A stretch of DNA of 9,584 nucleotides, from contig JAMOUE010000196.1 in assembly GCA_027068235.1 (NCBI GenBank), forward strand, positions 1 to 9,584. The letters are read 5' to 3'. A program made the translations under genes and the position numbers. Origin of the DNA: Deltaproteobacteria bacterium (GTDB taxonomy: Bacteria > Desulfobacterota > Dissulfuribacteria > Dissulfuribacterales > QOAL01). Below, in pieces: positions 1 to 6,657 of this stretch (position 1 is its first letter; every line of letters begins with the position of its first letter). A model generated the notes under the pieces. The model saw only the letters and a program-made list of their open reading frames with translations, had not been told where the DNA came from and did no database searches.

Positions 1-126
1 TCTGTTGAAGAGAAGGTTTTGAGCCTTCAAAAGAAAAAGCAGGAGATCGTTGGCTCCATATTGAGCGGAAGCCGTAACCTACTAACAGACCTTACAGCAA
101 AGGATTTAGAGATCCTTTTTTCATAA
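1..126 (+). CDS. SNF2-family DNA helicase/ATPase, C-terminal end only (5' end outside window)
   Basis: Frame 1 is open from the first base to a TAA at 124-126 and gives 41 residues. They begin SVEEKVLSLQKKKQEIVGSI and end in LTAKDLEILFS. Known: this pattern (T/SVEEKI..LQ..K, then a short loop, then LT.EDLE.LFS) is the usual extreme C-terminus of bacterial SNF2/HepA-type ATPases, which move along duplex DNA and remodel DNA-protein complexes. It lies just after helicase motif VI. The ATPase motifs themselves are outside the window, so the exact subfamily (with or without an N-terminal SWIM zinc finger) cannot be told. It ends 224 bp before the next gene, and a weak terminator-like hairpin follows, so it is probably a separate transcription unit. 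The family call is fairly secure despite the short fragment. Confidence 0.8.
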   Translation, partial: SVEEKVLSLQKKKQEIVGSILSGSRNLLTDLTAKDLEILFS

Positions 127-146
127 GAGGCTTGCATGAGGTGCCT

Positions 147-178
147 GAGATAACAGCAATCACTTTGTCATCTCTTTT
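147..178 (+). terminator. Possible rho-independent terminator after the SNF2 gene
   Basis: GAGAT (147-151) pairs with ATCTC (170-174). ACA (153-155) pairs with TGT (166-168) inside it, across one A-C mismatch, leaving a 10-nt loop. Four T residues follow directly (175-178). The stem is AT-rich and weak, but it lies 21 bp after the stop codon with the T run on the correct side. Confidence 0.35.
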
Positions 179-268
179 ACGCTCCCAGTAATATTAAGTC
201 TAAAAGTAAGGCGACCTCAAAGTACCTGTTTAACTGTCAAAAATTAGAAACACTTTATCTTTTTGAAT

Positions 269-303
269 TTGAGATTTTTGCAGTAAGATACTTATGATAA
301 GTA
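269..303 (+). promoter_or_regulatory. Candidate sigma-70 promoter with a 15-bp palindrome over the -10 box
   Basis: TTGAGA (269-274) and TATGAT (293-298) are separated by 18 bp, a reasonable -35/-10 pair. They lie about 50 bp upstream of the DUF4197 start. The -10 box sits inside a perfect palindrome at 289-303 (TACTTAT, central G, ATAAGTA), which is where a dimeric repressor could bind. No regulator gene is visible nearby. The promoter was found by eye in AT-rich DNA, so it is a candidate only. Confidence 0.35.
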
Positions 304-350
304 CCTAAATGAAGAAGATATTTAGTAATGATCTCTAAAGAGGAGGCCAT

Positions 351-1112
351 ATGAAGAGATCTCATTTGATAGTGGCGGGGTTAGTAATTTGGTTAATGGG
401 GCCTATTTGTTTGAAGGATGCAAATTCTGGTTTTTGGGATCAGGCCATAGACATTTACAAAAAGGCAAGTTCTGATGCTTCACAAGGTAGCAACGTATCA
501 GACTCCACCCTGACCAATCAGGAGCTTATAAATGGATTTAAGCAGGCCCTGGATATTGGTGTAAAAAGGGCTGTCTCACTAGCCAGCCGGCCTGGTGGCT
601 TTTTGGATAACCCTCAAATCCATATTCCCCTTCCTAGTAAGCTCCAGACAGGTGCCAACCTTTTAAGGAGGGTTGGCCTTGGCTCTCAGGTGGATGCCCT
701 TGAAAGGTCCATGAATGTTGCAGCAGAAAAGGCATCGGTTGAGGCATTGCCAATCTTTACCAAGGCAATAACTGAGATGACCTTTGAAGATGCCAAAAAG
801 TTGTGGAAAGGGGGCGATACCGCCATTACCGATTACTTTAAGGCAAAGACCTTTGATGCCTTGTATAAAAAATTTAGGCCAACAGTCCATGAAACCATGG
901 CACAAGTGGGAGTAGTTCAGGCTTATAACAACCTGTTAAGTAACTCGGTGGCCAAAATGGCCATTGCCAACACAGACCTTGACCTTGATAACTATGTAAC
1001 CAGAAAGAGCCTTGATGGACTTTTTGTCCTGCTGGCCCAAGAAGAAAAAGAGATTAGAAAAGATCCTGCAGCCAGGACTACTGCGCTACTAAAAAAGGTC
1101 TTTGGCTACTAA
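351..1112 (+). CDS. DUF4197 domain-containing exported protein
   Basis: This 253-residue protein has function unknown. Residues 1-5 are basic and 6-20 hydrophobic, as in a Sec signal peptide. Cys20 lies in MGPIC, which is not a good lipobox, so a soluble periplasmic protein is more likely than a lipoprotein. Residues about 55-251 match the DUF4197 family closely: GGFLDNPQIHIPLP at 82-95, GLGSQVDALERSMN at 109-122, TFEDAKKLWKGGDTA at 144-158, and a C-terminal block from YVTRKSLDGLF (215-225) to ARTTALLKKVF (241-251). The start is supported by AGGAGG at 341-346, 4 bp upstream of the ATG. The domain looks mainly helical. Known: DUF4197 proteins occur as single-domain exported proteins in Gram-negative bacteria. 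The gene appears monocistronic, between a candidate promoter and a convergent gene. Family assignment is firm; role is unknown. Confidence 0.9.
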   Translation: MKRSHLIVAGLVIWLMGPICLKDANSGFWDQAIDIYKKASSDASQGSNVSDSTLTNQELINGFKQALDIGVKRAVSLASRPGGFLDNPQIHIPLPSKLQTGANLLRRVGLGSQVDALERSMNVAAEKASVEALPIFTKAITEMTFEDAKKLWKGGDTAITDYFKAKTFDALYKKFRPTVHETMAQVGVVQAYNNLLSNSVAKMAIANTDLDLDNYVTRKSLDGLFVLLAQEEKEIRKDPAARTTALLKKVFGY

Positions 1113-1161
1113 ATCTTTGCTGGCATATTGAAACCGTTTTGGCATCTATGGTGATGGCTAT

Positions 1162-1227
1162 GTGAAGCAGCGCCCTTCAAGGTTAAACTAGCACAGATGG
1201 TAATACAAAAGCAGGGAGCTGCTTCAC
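1162..1227. repeat. Long inverted repeat between convergent genes
   Basis: GTGAAGCAGC (1162-1171) is the exact reverse complement of GCTGCTTCAC (1218-1227). Inside it, after one G-A mismatch, CCCT (1173-1176) pairs with AGGG (1213-1216). This gives a 15-position stem with a 36-nt loop (1177-1212). It lies in the 150-bp gap between the convergent DUF4197 and mutarotase genes. It may act in transcript ending or RNA stabilisation. On the plus side it is followed by A residues, not T, so it is not a standard plus-strand terminator. Confidence 0.55.
1201..1224 (-). terminator. Probable rho-independent terminator of the mazG-mnmG-mutarotase cluster
   Basis: Read on the minus strand, AAGCAG (1224-1219), a 4-nt CTCC loop and CTGCTT (1214-1209) form a 6-bp hairpin. 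It is followed directly by TTGTATTA, a T-rich tail, and starts 38 bp after the mutarotase stop. Its right arm overlaps the larger inverted repeat at 1162-1227, so the two structures cannot form together. Confidence 0.5.
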
Positions 1228-1262
1228 CAAAATACAAAAAAAACAAAATCTAAGTCTCTTAA

Positions 1263-2102
1263 CTACAACTGCTCTACAGCTATACGTTTTTCTAGCTGAT
1301 ATTCCTGCCCTGGCTCCAAAACCACTTTATCTTCCTGGGTATTGGCAACCTCTATACAAACCATATTTCGAAAGCCGTCATCAGGAAAGTCTGCCATCTT
1401 TTTTGCCTTGTCTTCCCAGGGGTTCCAAACCACTGTGGAATTACTGCCATTTTTATCTATTACAATCGCCCTACCAAGACGCCTATCAACCAGACGGCAT
1501 GAACCATCGTGCCGATATATCCTGTCGGTCTCAGAGTTTATTACAAGGGGTCCTTCCTGTACCCCCTCCTTTTCACCATTAACGAAATCAATATACTCTT
1601 TACCTTCAAGCCCTGTAATTTCAACCTGCTCAATATCTCCCACAAAAAAATAGCTGCGAAGGGCCTGGGTAATCTCAAAGGGGTTGTCGTCAACATTTTT
1701 CGTTACGAGACGGACTCTCAAAGACTTTGATACTTCAACAAAGAGCGTTAATTCAAACTTGTATGGCCATATCTTTAAAGACTCTTCCGAGTGAGTAAGC
1801 TTAAAGGAGGACAAGGTTACACCCTTTTCCAGTTCTGAAAACTCCTCCAATTCCCATGGCATTACCCTGGCAAAACCATGACGCGGTTTGCTTGCATCAT
1901 GTGGATGAGCACCAAACCACGGCCAACACACCGGCATACCACCTCTAAGGGGTTCGCCTTTCTTGTAAACAGCCTTTTGGCTAATCCATATTATGGGTGG
2001 TTCCCCTACCCTATCAAATCCAAATATCTGAGCGCCATTTTGAGCAACCTTGACACTGGCATTGCAGTTTGAAACATCAAGATATGGAAAATCTACCGCC
2101 AT
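1263..2102 (-). CDS. D-hexose-6-phosphate mutarotase-like protein (YeaD / aldose 1-epimerase fold)
   Basis: This 279-residue cytosolic protein belongs to the glucose-6-phosphate 1-epimerase group of the galactose mutarotase-like beta-sandwich fold. Members speed exchange between alpha and beta anomers of hexose 6-phosphates. Visible family motifs are RGGMPVCWPWFG (53-64), HGFAR (75-79), ALRSYFFVGDI (147-157), ETDRIY (191-196), VVWNPWEDKAKKM (224-236) and VCIEVAN (248-254). Glu251 fits the catalytic base. The usual catalytic His of the ALH(T/S)YF motif is Arg149 here (codon CGC), so activity is uncertain. I chose the ATG at 2102, with AGGA at 2115-2112 and 9-nt spacing. An in-frame TTG at 2111 touches that ribosome binding site and is unlikely. 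The gene is the last of a leftward cluster, 83 bp after mnmG. Family assignment is secure; exact substrate is not. Confidence 0.88.
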   Translation of the reverse strand: MAVDFPYLDVSNCNASVKVAQNGAQIFGFDRVGEPPIIWISQKAVYKKGEPLRGGMPVCWPWFGAHPHDASKPRHGFARVMPWELEEFSELEKGVTLSSFKLTHSEESLKIWPYKFELTLFVEVSKSLRVRLVTKNVDDNPFEITQALRSYFFVGDIEQVEITGLEGKEYIDFVNGEKEGVQEGPLVINSETDRIYRHDGSCRLVDRRLGRAIVIDKNGSNSTVVWNPWEDKAKKMADFPDDGFRNMVCIEVANTQEDKVVLEPGQEYQLEKRIAVEQL

Positions 2103-2111
2103 AGATCTCAA

Positions 2112-2120
2112 TCCTTTCCT
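2112..2120 (-). promoter_or_regulatory. Ribosome binding site deciding the mutarotase start
   Basis: On the minus strand AGGAAAGGA occupies 2120-2112. It ends 9 nt before the ATG at 2102 but directly abuts the in-frame TTG at 2111, which favours the ATG and a 279-residue product. Confidence 0.6.
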
Positions 2121-2185
2121 TTTTGAAAAGACACACTATGCCTCAAAGGGCAGAAGGTAAAGAAAAATCTTCCAAACACCAGTAG

Positions 2186-4057
2186 TTATAGAAGTCCTTT
2201 CTTTTTCAAATAAATCTGTATTGCAGTAAGGGCCGCTGGTGTAACACCTGAGATACGGCTTGCCCGTCCAAGGGTATCTGGACGAACCCTGGAGAGCTTC
2301 TCTACTATTTCTTTTGAAAGGCCTGGAATCTTTGAAAAATCAATATCTTCTGGTAGTTTAACCTTTTCAAGTCTTTTGAACTTTGCCACATCTTCTTCTT
2401 GCCTTTTGATGTACCCCTGATACTTTGCCTCTATTTCCACCTGATCAGCTATCTCTGGCGTTGGCGCATCGATATCTGTAAAGCTGCAAAGTTCCTCAAG
2501 GCTGATCTCTGGCCTTTTTAAAAGATCCAAAGCACTTGTGCCCTGTTTAAGAGGTGATGAGCCTAGTGAGGCAAGCCACGAGTTGACATGATCAGATGGA
2601 CTGATCCTGATTGATGAAAGTTTGTTGATAAAGGCGTCAAACTTGGCAAATCTGTCTTGAAACCTTTCCCACTGCTTGTCAGATACTAGGCCAATCTTTC
2701 TGCCAATAGGAGTGAGTCTTAACGCTGCATTGTCTTCCCTGAGTAGCAGCCTGTACTCTGCCCGGGAAGTAAACATCCTGTATGGCTCTTTTGTCCCCTT
2801 CGTAACCAGATCATCTATAAGCACACCTATGTAGGCCTGGCTCCTGTCGAGAATCAGAGGTTCTTCCCCCATTACACCCCTTGCCGCATTTATACCTGCC
2901 ATAAGCCCCTGTGCCGCCGCCTCTTCGTAACCAGAAGTTCCATTAATCTGACCAGCAAAATAAAGTCCCCTGACCAGGCGGGTCTCAAGGCTCGGCCTTA
3001 GCTGTATGGGGTCGCAGTAGTCATACTCTATGGCATAGCCAGGTCTCAAGATCTTTGCATTCTCTAACCCCTTGATAGAGTGCACCATTTCTATTTGCAC
3101 ATCAATTGGCAGGCTTGTGGCTATACCGTTTGGATAGACCTCAACGGTTTTTATGCCTTCTGGCTCTAAAAAAATCTGGTGCCGGGGCCTATCCCGAAAC
3201 CTAAAGACCTTATCTTCTATGGAAGGACAGTACCGTGCCCCTACCCCTTCAATAACGCCGGTAAACAACGGTGAGCGGTCAAGCCCCTTCAAGATGGCCT
3301 CATGGGTCCTTTCGTTGGTGTAGGTAATGAAACAAGGCCTTTGGGGCAGGGTTATCTCATCTGTCATGATAGAAAAATGAGGTGGAGGGTCATCTCCATC
3401 CTGACGCTCAAGACCACTATAATCTATACTCTGACCATGAAGCCTAGGAGTGGTTCCTGTTTTCAACCTTCCCATATCGAAACCAAGCTCTTTCAAACAC
3501 ATAGACAGCTTGTTTGAAGGAGGGTCGCCCAACCGTCCGGCAGGAAAATTCTTGAGCCCTATATGTATGAGTCCCCTCAAAAATGTGCCTGTGGTAACAA
3601 TAACCTTTTGGCCATGAATCTCCTGCCCTATGGTAGTCTCCACTCCATAAATCCTGCCATCACGTACAAGGAGCCTTGCAACCATTGCCTGAATAACGTC
3701 CAGATTGGGCTGGGCCTCAATGACTTCTTTCATTCTGAGACGGTAAAGAAGCCTGTCCGACTGGGCACGCCTTGCCCTCACGGCTGGCCCTTTGGACATA
3801 TTAAGACGCCTAAACTGAATACCGGTAGCGTCTGTATTGCGTGCCATTTCTCCACCAAGGGCATCTATCTCGCACACCAGATGCCCTTTTGCAAGGCCTC
3901 CAATTGCCGGATTGCAACTCATGGCAGCTATACAGTCAAGATTGATGGTCAAAAGACAGGTTTTAATACCAAGCCTTGAGGAGGCCAAGGCTGCCTCGCA
4001 CCCTGCATGACCTGCCCCCACAACGATTACTCCAAAACTCTTTGGATAGATGGACAC
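2186..4057 (-). CDS. mnmG: tRNA uridine-5-carboxymethylaminomethyl(34) synthesis enzyme MnmG (GidA)
   Basis: This 623-residue FAD protein works with the GTPase MnmE to install the (carboxymethyl)aminomethyl group on wobble uridine 34 of several tRNAs, using methylenetetrahydrofolate and NADH. Seen: the dinucleotide-binding motif GAGHAGCEAA (14-23), SCNPAIGGLAKG (47-58) with conserved Cys48, the family signature ARYCPSIEDK (274-283) with conserved Cys277, and the second signature AGQINGTSGYEEAAAQG (368-384). The C-terminus ends in the usual helical MnmE/tRNA-binding domain (RPDTLGRASRISGVTPAAL, near 594-612). Length is normal and no frameshift is seen. The start is GTG at 4057, with AGGAGGT at 4075-4069, 11 nt upstream and inside the end of mazG, so translation is probably coupled to mazG. 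mnmE is not in the window. Very secure. Confidence 0.97.
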   Translation of the reverse strand: MSIYPKSFGVIVVGAGHAGCEAALASSRLGIKTCLLTINLDCIAAMSCNPAIGGLAKGHLVCEIDALGGEMARNTDATGIQFRRLNMSKGPAVRARRAQSDRLLYRLRMKEVIEAQPNLDVIQAMVARLLVRDGRIYGVETTIGQEIHGQKVIVTTGTFLRGLIHIGLKNFPAGRLGDPPSNKLSMCLKELGFDMGRLKTGTTPRLHGQSIDYSGLERQDGDDPPPHFSIMTDEITLPQRPCFITYTNERTHEAILKGLDRSPLFTGVIEGVGARYCPSIEDKVFRFRDRPRHQIFLEPEGIKTVEVYPNGIATSLPIDVQIEMVHSIKGLENAKILRPGYAIEYDYCDPIQLRPSLETRLVRGLYFAGQINGTSGYEEAAAQGLMAGINAARGVMGEEPLILDRSQAYIGVLIDDLVTKGTKEPYRMFTSRAEYRLLLREDNAALRLTPIGRKIGLVSDKQWERFQDRFAKFDAFINKLSSIRISPSDHVNSWLASLGSSPLKQGTSALDLLKRPEISLEELCSFTDIDAPTPEIADQVEIEAKYQGYIKRQEEDVAKFKRLEKVKLPEDIDFSKIPGLSKEIVEKLSRVRPDTLGRASRISGVTPAALTAIQIYLKKKGLL

Positions 4058-4061
4058 CTTT

Positions 4062-4880
4062 CTACTTTACCTCCTGCCAGTACGACTCCAGTTCTTCTAT
4101 GTCCATATCCTTCATCTCAAGGCCTTTGCCTCTAATCTGTTCCTCCATTTGCTCAAACCTCTTCACAAACTTGGCAAGGGCCTTTTTCAAAACCTCTTCA
4201 GGATTCATATCGAGCTTTCTAGAAAGATTAGCTGCAGTGAATAAAAGATCGCCAAGCTCATCCTCAATAGCATCCTTATCTTTTGATTTCATTGCTGCTT
4301 CAAGCTCTGCCATCTCCTCTTTCAACTTTTCCAGCACCTCTTCTGGTTTATTCCAGTCAAACCCCACTCTTGATGCCCTTTCACCAAGCCTAAAGGCCCT
4401 TTGAAGTGCTGGTAGGGCAAGGGGCAGATTCCCAAGGCTACTCTTTTTCTTTCCCTTCTTTTCCTGCTCCTGTCCCTTTATTGCCTGCCAATTTGCCACA
4501 ACATCCTTTGAATTCCTTACCTTCACATCACCAAATATGTGTGGATGGCGTCTTATCATCTTTTCCTTGATGGCAGAAAGGGAGTCCGACAGGGAAAACT
4601 CTCCCTTTTCATTGTAAAGATCTGCCAGAAAAAGGAGCAGGAAGAACAAATCACCAAGTTCTTCCTTAACCTCTTGAGAATCATCGGTATCAATGGCCTC
4701 ATAAAGCTCATAGGCCTCTTCAATCATGTATTTTTTTATGGTATCCGGAGTCTGCTCCCTGTCCCAAGGGCAGCCATCAGGGGCTCTTAGACGTTTAAGT
4801 ACCTGTAGAAGCTCGACAAAGATGGCCGCATCATCTGCAAAGTCCTCTTTTGGAAACCTTTCCTTTGGTGACAATTTCAC
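4062..4880 (-). CDS. mazG: Nucleoside triphosphate pyrophosphohydrolase MazG
   Basis: This 272-residue two-domain MazG hydrolyses (d)NTPs to monophosphates and pyrophosphate. Known roles are nucleotide-pool cleaning and, in E. coli, lowering (p)ppGpp-linked stress signalling. The N-terminal domain has LRAPDGCPWDREQT (31-44), the metal-binding EEAYE (54-58) and EELGDLF (73-79). RRHPHIFGD (110-118) closes it. A charged linker follows (KGQEQEKKGKKK, 135-146). The second domain repeats the pattern with EEMAELE (188-194) and EDELGDL (206-212). Length is close to the E. coli protein. The start is GTG at 4880, with AAGGAG at 4890-4885 only 4 nt upstream. TTG at codon 3 is a possible alternative. It is the first gene of the leftward cluster and ends 4 bp before mnmG. 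Secure. Confidence 0.95.
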   Translation of the reverse strand: MKLSPKERFPKEDFADDAAIFVELLQVLKRLRAPDGCPWDREQTPDTIKKYMIEEAYELYEAIDTDDSQEVKEELGDLFFLLLFLADLYNEKGEFSLSDSLSAIKEKMIRRHPHIFGDVKVRNSKDVVANWQAIKGQEQEKKGKKKSSLGNLPLALPALQRAFRLGERASRVGFDWNKPEEVLEKLKEEMAELEAAMKSKDKDAIEDELGDLLFTAANLSRKLDMNPEEVLKKALAKFVKRFEQMEEQIRGKGLEMKDMDIEELESYWQEVK

Positions 4881-5010
4881 ACTTCTCCTTTTTTATATTT
4901 TCTGCTGTCTGTCATCACAATAGCAGACACTGGCTCCTTTATTTTTGCAATGCTCCATTGTATCTTCTTGCCCATAAAATAAAAACATCTGTGAAAACGA
5001 GGAACAAGAC
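4881..5010. other. Divergent intergenic region between mazG and hisHF
   Basis: These 130 bp must hold promoters for both directions, but I found no convincing -35/-10 pair on either strand. Overlapping short inverted repeats lie in the mazG leader: TCTGCT (4901-4906) with AGCAGA (4922-4927), and TGTCTG (4906-4911) with CAGACA (4924-4929). On the plus strand GAGGAA (4999-5004) is a fair ribosome binding site 6 nt before the hisHF ATG. Confidence 0.5.
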
Positions 5011-6588
5011 ATGATTACCCTTTTGGACTATGGCGCAGGAAATGTTAGAAGCGTTGTAAATGCCCTGGAATGGCTTGGAGCCACAGTTAAACAGGTAGAA
5101 CGGCCTGATGACATACTTGCAGCAGAAAAGCTGGTATTTCCTGGAGTTGGAAACTTCAAAAGCATGATGAACATCCTTGAAGGCAAAGGGCTTGTAGGGG
5201 CACTTAAAGAATACATAAATGCTGACAGGCCTTTTTTTGGCATATGCCTTGGTTTGCAGGCACTTTTTGAAGAAAGTGAAGAGGCTCCTGGAGTAAAAGG
5301 TCTTGGTATCTTCAAAGGGAAGGTGAAAAGATTTACAGGTCAGCTTGCCGTACCTCATATTGGATGGAACGGCCTTATCTTTGCAAAAACATCTAATATC
5401 TTTCAGGGAATAGATGGAGATGAAAAATTCTACTTTGTCCACTCCTACTACGTTGCCCCTGAAGATGGCTCTATCACGCTTACCCAAACGGATTATGGCT
5501 GCCGCTTTACCAGCAGCATTCAAAATGGCAGATGCATTGCGACACAGTTTCACCCGGAAAAAAGTGGTAGTAAGGGACTTAAAATTCTGGAAAATTTCCT
5601 TAAAGGTGATGAAAATAAAGGACTTCCACAAAAAAGTCCCCAAAAGACCAACCTTGCCAAGAGGATCATCGCCTGTCTGGATGTTCGTTCTAATGACCAG
5701 GGTGATCTGGTTGTCACCAAGGGAGATCAATACGATGTTAGAGAAAAGGGTGAGGTACGAAACCTTGGAAAGCCAGTAGAGCTTGCAGCACGCTACTACA
5801 AAGAAGGGGCCGACGAGATCACATTTCTAAATATTACCGCCTTTAGAGATTTCCCCTTAAAAGACATGCCTATGCTTGAAGTTTTGAAACGTACTTCAAA
5901 AGAGGTCTTTGTTCCCCTTACCATTGGCGGTGGTATCAGGGACTACACAGACAGGGATGGAAGATTCTATTCTGCCCTTCAGGTTGCTGCTGAGTACTTT
6001 CGGTCTGGCGCAGACAAGGTATCTATTGGAAGCGATGCGGTCTTAATAGTAGAAGAATATCTGAAAAGGGGCGAAGCAACTGGAGACAGTGCCATAGAGA
6101 TGATATCAAAGGTATATGGGAATCAGGCAGTAGTCATTTCAATAGATCCAAGAAGGGTATATTGTGAAAGTCCCGACCAGGTAGATCATCATGTGATAGA
6201 AACTGACATTGCCGGCCCAAATGGAGAAAGATACTGCTGGTATCAGTGTACAATAAAGGGAGGCAGAGAAGGACGAGATGTGGATGCAGTTACCTTGGCA
6301 AAGGTGTGTGAAAAGCTTGGAGCTGGTGAGATACTCCTAAACTGCATAGATAGGGATGGGACCAACAGTGGCTTTGACATAGAACTTATAAAAAGCGTGA
6401 AAGAGGCAGTATCTATTCCAGTAATTGCATCCAGTGGCGCTGGCAGCCCTGAACACTTCCTTGAGGTCTTTAACAAAACAGGTGTTGAGGCAGCCCTTGC
6501 AGCAGGCATCTTTCACAGGAAGGAAGTAACAATCAAAGAGGTCAAGGATTATCTGGCACAACACTCTGTGGAGATAAGACCCATTTGA
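5011..6588 (+). CDS. hisHF: Bifunctional imidazole glycerol phosphate synthase, HisH-HisF fusion of eukaryotic type
   Basis: This 525-residue chain fuses glutaminase and cyclase. The enzyme converts PRFAR plus glutamine-derived ammonia into imidazole glycerol phosphate and AICAR, the histidine/purine branch step. Residues 1-199 are a class I glutaminase (HisH): LLDYGAGNVRS (4-14), PGVGNF (44-49), nucleophile Cys79 in GICLG, PHIGWN (115-120), and His181/Glu183 in QFHPEKSG. A linker of about 16 residues leads to the HisF barrel from LAKRIIACLDV (215-225), with catalytic Asp224 and Asp379 and the conserved LLNCIDRDG (442-450). All key residues are present. Bacteria normally carry separate hisH and hisF. 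Here the loops GDLVVTKGDQYDVRE (231-245), AAEYFRSGADKVSIGSDAV (326-344) and GPNGERYCWYQCTIKGGREG (402-421) resemble yeast HIS7 and plant HISN4 as I recall them. No other his gene is near. Function is secure; origin is inference. Confidence 0.95.
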   Translation: MITLLDYGAGNVRSVVNALEWLGATVKQVERPDDILAAEKLVFPGVGNFKSMMNILEGKGLVGALKEYINADRPFFGICLGLQALFEESEEAPGVKGLGIFKGKVKRFTGQLAVPHIGWNGLIFAKTSNIFQGIDGDEKFYFVHSYYVAPEDGSITLTQTDYGCRFTSSIQNGRCIATQFHPEKSGSKGLKILENFLKGDENKGLPQKSPQKTNLAKRIIACLDVRSNDQGDLVVTKGDQYDVREKGEVRNLGKPVELAARYYKEGADEITFLNITAFRDFPLKDMPMLEVLKRTSKEVFVPLTIGGGIRDYTDRDGRFYSALQVAAEYFRSGADKVSIGSDAVLIVEEYLKRGEATGDSAIEMISKVYGNQAVVISIDPRRVYCESPDQVDHHVIETDIAGPNGERYCWYQCTIKGGREGRDVDAVTLAKVCEKLGAGEILLNCIDRDGTNSGFDIELIKSVKEAVSIPVIASSGAGSPEHFLEVFNKTGVEAALAAGIFHRKEVTIKEVKDYLAQHSVEIRPI

Positions 6589-6657
6589 AATAAATTTTTA
6601 CATTCTGCCATTCAATAAACCGATTAAAAGACAAAATATCCTACAGGAGAGACAAAG

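Noticed and set aside
663..905. 80-codon leftward frame within the DUF4197 gene
   Set aside because: It is the antisense of a conserved domain and has no plausible ribosome binding site or family match.
2103..2111. TTG start that would add three residues to the mutarotase
   Set aside because: It directly abuts the AGGA ribosome binding site, leaving no spacing, whereas the ATG at 2102 has 9 nt.
3563..4404. Two rightward frames of about 140 codons opposite mnmG and mazG
   Set aside because: Both are antisense to strongly conserved coding sequence, and the translations resemble no protein family and have no ribosome binding site.
4938..4980. hisHF promoter candidates (TTTATT/TATCTT; TTGCAA/TAAAAT)
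   Set aside because: The first pair is far from consensus and the second has a 24-bp spacer, so neither is convincing enough to annotate.
5608..5660. Possible frameshift joining two separate his genes
   Set aside because: The frame is open without interruption from HisH through a short linker (about residues 200-214) into HisF, and the join matches the layout of known fused enzymes, so it is a true fusion.
4939..5730. 263-codon leftward open frame opposite the HisH half of hisHF
   Set aside because: It is antisense to a clearly recognised enzyme with intact active-site motifs, and its translation is Phe/Lys/Cys-rich with no known domain. It arises from the codon bias of hisHF.
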